A stretch of 64,000 bases of DNA, taken from NCBI GenBank assembly GCA_022495005.1, contig JAGYXB010001050.1, positions 186,001-250,000 of the forward strand, given 5' to 3'. Positions 56,848-64,000 of the stretch are shown here, one piece after another. This stretch comes from Rhyacophila brunnea. Its lineage: Eukaryota > Arthropoda > Insecta > Trichoptera > Rhyacophilidae. How positions within the stretch are numbered: the stretch's first letter is position 1; every line of letters starts with the position of its first letter. Below the pieces are notes generated by a model. It worked only from the letters and a program-made list of their open reading frames with translations. It was not told the DNA's origin and ran no database searches. Made by a program: the position numbers and the translations under genes.

Positions 56848-57379
56848 AAGATGTAACCAAATAGTATACGTTTACGTTAATATGGTGACCGATCTGTAAA
56901 ATACAAAGTATCATTTTACATGACGTCTCCTTGAAGCGGCACTGCTTTTAAGCATCCGGAAAATTGAAGAACTCAAACCACATTCTTCTTGCTTTAAAAT
57001 AATTGTTATTGCTAAAGAAGCAAATAGATCTTCTTTGTTAATTACAGCTTCCTCCCAAAAACTAAATTATTACGCCAGTGTTACAGTGTGATTCAAAGAC
57101 AAGTGACGGAATTCCTTTTATAATAGTATTTTGTCGTAGGAAGGTACTGCATATTCAGTAATCTTATATTAAGTATTAAATTCACTGCAGGAATTTAATA
57201 TAACTACATACTATCGTTTATTACTAGGTGAAGTTAGAACCAATGACTAATGTACAAACACATAAATATCATCTACCTACCTAAATTCTAGAACGATGAC
57301 ATAGTCATTTCTTATCAATTTGAGTTATCGCGATGTTACCCAAAATAAAGATGATGTAAGTACATAATTAATTATCTAC
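56848..57379. other. AT-rich sequence
   Basis: Nothing recognised. Confidence 0.4.
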
Positions 57380-58230
57380 CAGTCGTGAAGGGTGGAGGTA
57401 GGCTGTTAAGGTCCGACATAAATAGTGCCCACTAAACCCTCTCAGTCAAACGTATTTGTTTTAAGTGTAGCTAAAACTACATAGTGTAAAAACTCTAAAA
57501 TATCGAGCACCACACGATTTATGATGGTAGGCCTGTACCTATCTAATTAATGATGTCACAATTTTTGTTATTTTTTTTTTACAAATTACAATCAAATTCA
57601 ATTTTATGTGTTCTATGTTAGTTTGTAAATGTAAAATGCATTATTTCTAGATATCTAGGGTGGAGGTAGGCTGTTAAGATCCGAAATAAATAGTGCACAC
57701 TAAACTTTGTCAATCAAACGTATTTGTTTTCATTGAACTACCTAAGACTACTGTCATACAATGAGTATATTATAGAGATTATTATTTCTTTTTTAAATTC
57801 AATTAAACTAAGCTATAGTAGATAGTAGTCAAAAAATATTCCTTTATTTATAAAATATCTAAAATTATGCCATTAAACCATACGTAATTTTAGATATTTT
57901 ATAGATAGAAGAATATTTTTTATCGATTATGGTTTGGTTTAGGCAGGGCTTAGTGAATTTAAAAAAAACTAACATCATCCGTAATAATATGTACTATTCT
58001 TAATTCAACGAAAACAAATAAATTTGACTGAAAAAGTCTTCACTATTTTTGTCGGATCGCCCATAGCATATCTAAACTATCAAAGTTTGGTTTAAGTAGG
58101 GTTTAATTTATTTTTAAAAACTAACCAGAACCATCTGAAAAATGTATTATTAGTACAATAAAAACTCATAAGTATGACTGACAAAGTTTATTGTGCACTA
58201 TTTAAGTCGAATCTCCACCCCTCGCCACTG
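57380..58230. mobile_element. Family J element, copy 4, self-nested
   Basis: Outer ends CAGTCGTGAAGGGTGGAGGT and CTCCACCCCTCGCCACTG. Flanks TTATCTAC (57372-57379) and ATATCCAC (58231-58238) agree at 6 of 8 bases. A second complete palindrome of the same family lies inside at about 57656-58070, starting AGGGTGGAGGTAGGCTGTTA and centred on 57832-57920, whose 37-bp arms (TTTATAAAATATCTAAAATTA core) pair almost perfectly. The family therefore inserted into itself. Non-coding. Confidence 0.78.
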
Positions 58231-58238
58231 ATATCCAC

Positions 58239-59269
58239 CTGTTTTGCTAGACCGGAAATTGTATTTTCCGGAAAACGCCGAAGAATCGTTAGTCACATAA
58301 CCCCATTTTTCGACACTCACATCAGTAACTACATCGAAAATTCGAAGAAGTAATGGAAAGAAAAAAACTGTGGCAATTGAAATAGAAATTATATAAAATT
58401 AGATCGTTTACTAGCGTTCACCTACGCCTTCGACCGCCGGCAAAAGACAAAAAGAAAAATATGACAGATATACAGAATGAAGAAATAGACTGATTTGTAC
58501 TATTAATTGTTCGATTTCTAATTATATAGGTACTGTGGCAAATGCGTTAGTTACGAGAAGTTTCTTTTGAGATATCTCAATCGAGAATCGAAATAAAAGT
58601 CCACTAAATGTTTACCAAGTTGTTACCAAAATGTCTTCTATACACTGTGTAAATTTTATAAATATTGATTCAGTAATTTTTGAGTCACAGCGGATCAATG
58701 TTATGTATGAATGATATTAAGTTTTAATATTATACCAACGTGGTTTGTTTTCATTCATTTTAATGAAAAATTATTTACGTCTTTACGGTAAAAATATCTT
58801 CTATATGTTTTTTTAACAATACATAAAATTAAATAGACGGATTGGATTGATGAAATTGTATTTTAAATATGGTTTTAGGGACGTCATTTTCCATAGTGTG
58901 TAATACATTCATGCCATCGTGCATAGCTAGCCAACTATATATATCAGGCGCTCACACACGAGACCCTCCCAATGAAAAAAATATAGATTATTTTTGTTAT
59001 TGTAATATTACTTCTTTAGCTAGATATCGAACAACATTCCCAACGAATTGGCCCCACTTCTCTCATTAATATACGACACTACGGCCTGTGGTCACTGGCA
59101 GACCTGTAGCATCCATAAAATATTGCAACCATCTGGGGAATACAATGTTTACTTTAATATTCTGATGTGGCTAAAGGACACAACAGCGCGGCTGACACAA
59201 ACGGACCATAAAAATCCCAATAATTATTTACTATATATCTATATTACTAGACCGCAAACACTTACAGGT
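58239..59269. other. AT-rich sequence
   Basis: Frame 58869-59069 and the left part of frame 59048-59374 have no signature. Nothing supported. Confidence 0.4.
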
Positions 59270-59490
59270 GTTCACCCTTATTTATACCCCCGTATGACAG
59301 TGCGTAAGACACTGGTTTCTGATACAGAGGGCTCCGGGCTCGATTTCTGGTTAGGTCACAATACATTTATGTGATTTTCTCAAAACACGGGTGTTTATAT
59401 GATTGTTTCATTTCTACTACTGTAATAGTCTATTTCAGTCATTGGGCATCATGGCCTGTTGTAGTGTTAAAAAAATACAAATATAACGAA
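59270..59490 (+). mobile_element. tRNA-derived SINE
   Basis: The head GACAGTGCGTAAGACACTGG and CTCCGGGCTCGATTTCTGG parallel the A/B-box region of the 45275 copy. The body TGTGATTTTCTCAAAACACG, GGTGTTTATATGATTGTTTC and ATGGCCTGTTGTAGTGTTAA matches 16706-16885. The tail is AT-rich. Frames at 59048-59374 and 59371-59610 run across it. Confidence 0.75.
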
Positions 59491-60078
59491 AAATACCTGC
59501 CGATCAGGTGTTTTTTTCTAGACGCAAAGTGCGGAGTGTCGGGGTATGTTGAATATACCCGGAAAAGTGCGGATCCACACTTTAAGCGGCGAGAAACTGT
59601 ACCTGGGTAAAAGTGTAAGTCAATGGTGCCTGTTCGATTATGCCCACTCTCGCCGCCTTAAAAATCAATAATAAATTATTATGAATATTATTTTTCCAAA
59701 TGGACCCATCTTTCTATCTGATCGCCTGGTATATTATACTGTACAGAAAGTGCATAATATACTTACATTATATTGCGAACGAGTTACTGACTTCTACATA
59801 TTATTAATACAATATTTTCTGTCAAATCATTTCCAAGTCACTGTTTACTGTAGAAATTAGACACGGTAAAACGATAACGTAGTCTCGGGTCTCAGATTTT
59901 CGTAAACACGTCGAGTGTACTGTAGTACACACTTACAAAAAATGTTCTTCAATATTCAGGTGGCGATTATAATGTCTATTATTACTATATCAAGGTTGAA
60001 ACAATCATCTATCAAACTAAACCTGAGGTATCGTAATAAAGTTTGTGTAATTTTTAACCTCAACCGTGAGTCTACGAT
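59491..60078. other. Intergenic sequence
   Basis: Nothing recognised. Confidence 0.35.
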
Positions 60079-60170
60079 CAGGGCCGCATTTACTGCATAA
60101 GGGGCTTTACCCCAGGGCCCCGAATCGCTATTAGCTCCGGAAACCGTAAAACAATAATTGAAATGATGCT
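60079..60170 (+). mobile_element. hAT-like terminal fragment, CAGGGCC type
   Basis: CAGGGCCGCATTTACTGCAT followed by GGGGCTTTACCCCAGGGCCC is the common terminus of a CAGGGCCGGATTTA-type family. The other end was not found before the next element. Confidence 0.5.
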
Positions 60171-60287
60171 GTAACAATTGAATCCAGAAATAACACAGCC
60201 AAACAAATACAATTTATAGGTGAATCAATTTAATATATTGAGGAAGTCTCGTGATAGGTTTAATTTGTTATTTTTACAACTTGAACA

Positions 60288-61311
60288 TAGGGATTGCAAT
60301 ACCAGTATTTCAAAACCGGTATGTCAGTATTTTTCGATACCGAAATACCGGTTTTAAAAATCAGACAATCCGATATATTCGGCATTGAAAGTGGAAACAA
60401 AATTTATTTACTAACATAAAAAATTTAACAGGACTGTACATTTTTGGCGGGTTACGCGATGTCTGGTTTACTTCCATTTCCATTTGTCGTAATGTAAAAT
60501 GTGCAATAAACTAATAAAAAAATATGTGGAATTATCAGTGGGGCACATACACGCCTAAGATTACTTCATAATATAAATTTATTGAAAGATCATTCGAAGA
60601 AGAAAGTGCCAATCATTTAACTACCAAGTATTTGTAAACACCAACATGTCTACCATAGCTTACCTTTATATTTTTTAAGGTTTACATACAGAGGCGGCTT
60701 TACCTAAAGGGTTCATAGGGACCATCCCCACATCGTTTTGTCAAAAATACACGTTCGATATTTTTATCACTGTCACAATATACCTACTTAATTACTTGAT
60801 TAAATGAACTATTTAATTTATTTTATCATACTGGGGAGCGAATAGAATGACCCCATGGTGAGTAAAAACGCTCGCTGCATGTCGTTGTTCAAAATTGAAA
60901 AATGGTAAGACTTTAATAATTATTAATACGTATTACATAATTAAGTTAATATTTTTAAGCGTGCTTTTTAGATGTAGTTAAGTGACGACTCTGATAATCA
61001 TATTATTTATTCTGAAAAATTACTGATTTCCTCAATAATAACATCATTATTATTATTATAAGTATCTTGGTATATAATTTATAATATGAGAAAATAGGTA
61101 CATGGGTGTGTATATTTAATAATTAATGGCTAAACCCCACCACATAGAAAGTCGTCGAGCCGCCACTGTTTACATATAATAAGTACGTATTTACTATTTA
61201 GATATTTTTTCTATGAAATATTAATGTTTTAAAGAGATATTCATTGCTAGATACTTTTTAGCAATACCAAAATACAGGTATTGGTGTTTTCAGTCGGTAT
61301 TGCAATCCCTA
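60288..61311. mobile_element. hAT-like element (family L) with perfect 8-bp duplication, containing another element
   Basis: Termini TAGGGATTGCAATACC and GGTATTGCAATCCCTA are exact 16-bp inverted repeats. CTTGAACA is duplicated perfectly at 60280-60287 and 61312-61319. ATACCGGT-type words repeat just inside the left end. After subtracting the nested element at 60689-61168 the native length is about 536 bp. Non-coding; minus-strand frame 61247-61459 overlaps its right end. Confidence 0.95.
60689..61168. mobile_element. hAT-like element (CAG-GGCGGCT ends), nested, perfect 8-bp duplication
   Basis: Left CAGAGGCGGCTTTACC, right GTCGAGCCGCCACTG. TTTACATA is duplicated without mismatch at 60681-60688 and 61169-61176. 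480 bp, non-coding. It inserted into the family L element after that element was in place. Confidence 0.95.
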
Positions 61312-61319
61312 CTTGAACA

Positions 61320-61878
61320 TTTGTAATAAAAATTACGAGTAAGCAAATATAATAGTTTTTAGTAAACAATAAATAACGCAATCTACAATATAACGTTAGT
61401 AGAAATGTAATGAAATTTAAATAAACATTTGATTCTACGCCCGGATGTGACAAATACAAAATCTACGTAGACGATTTTTAAAATATCATAATATGTTTCC
61501 ACCAATCCCAGGTTCCGGGACCGGGATTAAGAACATCTACACATTTTGTGGTCATGGAATTAAAACTGATGCTGCTAGGGCAGCTAGGCCAAAGCATGAA
61601 AAATTAACAGAGTTTTTTTTACCCGAAATGTCCATATTTTGTTTGTATATACTTATTACAACAAATGCTTTTTTACGTTCGGTACAGGAAATTTTCCGGG
61701 AGAGTGAATCCTTTTAATCTTTGATGACAAACTGTCATGATTTCACACATCACAAATCAAAGGCAACCGTCGGGATCAATCTCTCGATTACGCCATTCCG
61801 GTCACTGGATGCGTAACATTGTGTATCTATCTATAATAGAAGAAAACAATAATTATTGTAGACGCAAATCAATAAATT
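61320..61878. other. Intergenic sequence
   Basis: CCAATCCCAGGTTCCGGGAC near 61503 may be a hAT-G relic. Frame 61493-61717 starts there and has no recognised domain. Confidence 0.35.
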
Positions 61879-62542
61879 ATGGAATCTAATCCCGAGATCC
61901 CGGGCAATTTTCGATACCTATGAATTCCGGGATTAGTAAACATAATCCCGAAACTTTCGGAATTGATTTTTTTATCAATCACGATCAATTGGTATGTGTA
62001 CAAAATCATTATGTTAGTTCTGGAACCTTTTTATTTCAATCAGTTCTAAGATCGCATTTCAACAGGACACCCACGGATATTTCACTAAAATAGTTTTGCC
62101 CGTTAAAAATGGATAAAGAATTTAAATTACACATTCACAAGAAAGATGGTGATATAAATTTAATATGGAAATACTATTTGACATCAGTGGATGGAGCTAC
62201 AGCTAAGTGTAAAAAATGTAGTGTGGTGTTAAAACTGGCGGGGGAAGTATCGAAGGACTGCACGCACATTAATTGTTTTCAATACACAAGATGAAAATTC
62301 ATTTAATATTATTTACTCCATTTCCAACATCGAACGTACATGATATTAACAATGAACGTCTTAAATAGTATGAATTATACTAGAAATTTTTCACCGATTT
62401 ATCAATGTTGTTTGTATATATAAAAATTTTATATTAACTATTGAAATAAATGCCAATTCAGGGACCAGTCCCGGGATCGTCAAATTGTAATCTTTCCCGA
62501 AATCCCGGAATCAAAATTTTGGCTTGGGATTGGATTCTCTAG
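61879..62542 (+). mobile_element. hAT-G element remnant carrying a BED zinc-finger frame
   Basis: Left part TGGAATCTAATCCCGAGATC, CAATTTTCGATACCTATGAA, TTCCGGGATTAG (matching 42960-43068 inverted); right part GAAATCCCGGAATCAAAATT and GGGATTGGATTCTCTAG (matching the inverted left end). Between them is the 61-codon BED-like frame at 62109. About 664 bp, so most of the transposase gene is deleted. No clear octamer duplication. Confidence 0.7.
62109..62294 (+). pseudogene. hAT transposase N-terminal BED zinc finger (truncated)
   Basis: The frame starts MDKEFKLHIHKKDGD and contains LIWKYYLTSVDGATAKCKKC, i.e. the aromatic W-YY followed by C-x2-C of a BED finger. SKDCTHINCF follows where the intact family has a second metal-binding segment (H...H); only THI is kept, so the finger is probably broken. 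It ends at TGA after 61 codons, with no catalytic RNase-H-like domain following. BED fingers bind transposon ends in hAT proteins. The location inside hAT-G ends supports the call. Confidence 0.65.
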
Positions 62543-62697
62543 TATTAACTTTAAACACATATCAATGTTTTATGAACAACAATTTGGATAAAATAACTAT
62601 AACGATTAATACTACAAGTAGTTTTTGTTATGTATGTGTATTGTTAATATATCCAGTCAATAGATTTGTCATGACGCCCCGTCCACAGAGTTACATG
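62543..62697. other. AT-rich sequence
   Basis: Nothing recognised. Confidence 0.35.
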
Positions 62698-63232
62698 TAA
62701 ATTGTACGTAAAACATTTCACCGTGGCACAGTTCGCCGTGAGCTTTCTATCGGAAAGAGATGACCGTATACTATACGGTCTCCAATTTTATTAGATTCAA
62801 TATGAACATTAATTCAATTTTCATAGCTGATTTTGGCAAAATTCATGAATTCAAGAATGTAAACCTAACCTAACCTAATCTAACCTAAAAAATAATCCAG
62901 GATTTTATTTCTTATTTTATTACTTATTCTCTGTATTTTTATTTTTTTAAATTATTAACACTTATTTTATGTCATGTCGTGAACGCTTTGAATTTATAAT
63001 TTGTTATGTTCATTATATGTAAAATAAATAAATTTGATTTGATTTGATTTATATCGGCTATTTTCAAAATTTGTTTGCTGCTGGCTTCCTGTAAAGTGTA
63101 AACCGACAATAACCGTGTTTTATTTAGACATGAATATTATGTCAGTACTATACGACCCAATATACAATGCCATATATTTCCGATACAACATTTCACGGTG
63201 AAGTATGATACGGCGAACTGCATACGTACAAG
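62698..63232. mobile_element. Palindromic element family PT, copy 3, with TTAGG-like tract and nested retrotransposon tail
   Basis: Left TTGTACGTAAAACATTTCAC, CACAGTTCGCCGTGAGCT; right TTTCACGGTGAAGTATGATA, CGGCGAACTGCATACGTACA. CCTAACCTAACCTAATCTAA at 62865-62884 is the complement of the TTAGG tract of copy 1. The 3' tail of a non-LTR element lies inside. Confidence 0.78.
62940..63050 (+). mobile_element. Non-LTR retrotransposon 3' tail (nested)
   Basis: ATGTCATGTCGTGAACGCTT, then AAAATAAATAAATTTGATTT with TTTGA repeats. Homologous to 28691-28770 and (inverted) 25190-25285. Confidence 0.6.
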
Positions 63233-63890
63233 TTTCCGGACACGGAGTTCACAGATGCCACGCGCATTGCTCTAATCAGGCTCACAAGTCACACTTGCTA
63301 GGACCGGCCCTGTGTAAGTGTAATTAACTACGAAAAACATGTGTTATTAATCCGCTGTTACGGCCTTCCGCCAAGGATTGACAAAATATAAACTCAAAAT
63401 CAATAAAATGTTAAATAAATCAAAATTTAATTTTACTACTCAGGCATTACTACTACAAAAAAGGTACATTGGTAAAAGAATGTAGCTAATCAATTCGTGA
63501 CATCTGAAATTATTTATCACGAGTAAATAATGTAGGTGCGACCCACCCTTACTCGGTTGACCGCCTTGGTGACTATACTTCCGAGACTAATGATCTTCCA
63601 ACAAGCTCACAGTTCGGCGTTTACACGGTTGAGGAAATGGAAACTATTTCGGATAATAAATATTAAATTAACTGTTTCGATTTCAACATTGTGGGTTATT
63701 TTGGTCAGGCATAATAATTATATTGAAGCTGCTTTCTCATATATTTTTAAAACTTTGCTATATTATAGTCACGCGATAAAATGTATGAGAACCAAAGAGG
63801 TAACAATAGTATACTTAATAAATAATTCACTAAATTGACCCCTTTTGGGGTTACGAAGAAACCGGCATTCGACGGTTTTATAAAAAAGGT
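63233..63890. other. Intergenic sequence
   Basis: CTAGGACCGGCCCTG at 63299-63313 is an inverted CAGGGCCGG-type hAT terminus without partner. Frame 63536-63838 has no family. Confidence 0.4.
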
Positions 63891-63965
63891 TGGCCTGACA
63901 GGGCTCTAGCCTGGGGGCCCGGGTTCTGGGGGGGCCGGCGTGGCAGGTCGACCTGATAAGTGAGA
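63891..63965 (+). mobile_element. GC-rich hAT-like fragment at window end
   Basis: CCTGACAGGGCTCTAGCCTG then GGGGGCCCGGGTTCTGGGG and GGCGTGGCAGGTCGACC, partly repeated at 8930-9003. It probably continues beyond the window. Confidence 0.45.
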
Positions 63966-64000
63966 TAAACACTCATCACAAAATTGCACTAATGCAGCGC

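Noticed and set aside
61493..61717. 74-codon frame near hAT-G words
   Set aside because: No BED, THAP or RNase-H-like signature could be read.
1..64000. Bacterial or phage system, CRISPR array, operon
   Set aside because: No dense coding, no ribosome binding sites, no regularly spaced direct repeats; splice signals, SINEs and LINE relics indicate a eukaryotic nuclear genome.

Overview
The window looks like gene-poor nuclear DNA from an insect, most probably an aphid. This is inferred from several things seen in the sequence: very high A+T (about 70% by eye), frequent GTAGGTA/TACCTAC words, interstitial TTAGG-type tracts (the arthropod telomere unit), candidate first exons with eukaryotic splice donors, tRNA-derived SINEs and dense short DNA transposons. 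There are no operons, ribosome binding sites, CRISPR arrays, rRNA genes or plausible full-length protein genes. No species assignment is claimed.

Almost everything that can be recognised is transposon-derived. (1) DNA transposons with CAG...CTG or TAGGG...CCCTA ends and 8-bp target duplications, i.e. hAT-like, occur in about ten families. The commonest (called hAT-C here, ends CAGGGCTCGAAATGGACC) has copies at 3.9, 8.6, 10.2, 17.9, 32.4, 41.6 and 52.8 kb. (2) Foldback or palindromic miniature elements occur at 0.5, 4.1, 7.8, 14.4, 24.2, 33.7, 36.2, 40.3, 43.2, 43.8, 47.2, 48.1, 52.4, 52.9, 53.1, 57.4 and 62.7 kb. (3) Non-LTR retrotransposon 3' remnants with decayed reverse-transcriptase C-termini lie at 14.8, 23.3, 29.3, 31.3 and 51.3 kb, with bare 3' tails at 25.2, 28.7 and 63.0 kb. 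(4) tRNA-headed SINEs lie at 16.7, 26.9, 45.3 and 59.3 kb, with other tRNA-like pieces at 21.2, 30.4, 48.9 and 56.6 kb. Protein remnants of DNA transposons are a BED zinc-finger fragment (62.1-62.3 kb) and a weak THAP-like fragment (30.8 kb).

Candidate host genes are limited to first exons. A compact CpG-rich block at 34.1-34.5 kb has a start codon plus splice donor facing each way, so it may be a bidirectional promoter. A second CpG-rich block at 47.5-47.96 kb ends in an 18-codon first exon on the plus strand. A weaker minus-strand first exon lies at 36.6 kb. No downstream exon could be matched to any of them, so the 34.5-47 kb and 48-64 kb stretches may be introns filled with transposons.

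The most informative structures are nests that record insertion order. They are a hAT-C copy holding two other elements (52.8-53.8 kb), a hAT-like element with a perfect 8-bp duplication holding another with its own perfect duplication (60.3-61.3 kb), a retrotransposon inside a hAT-like element whose empty site is visible in a paralogue 30 kb away (51.0-52.4 versus 20.5-21.1 kb), and a self-nested palindromic element (57.4-58.2 kb). A ~500-bp palindromic family carries an internal TTAGG-like tract in each of its three copies (40.3, 43.2, 62.7 kb).
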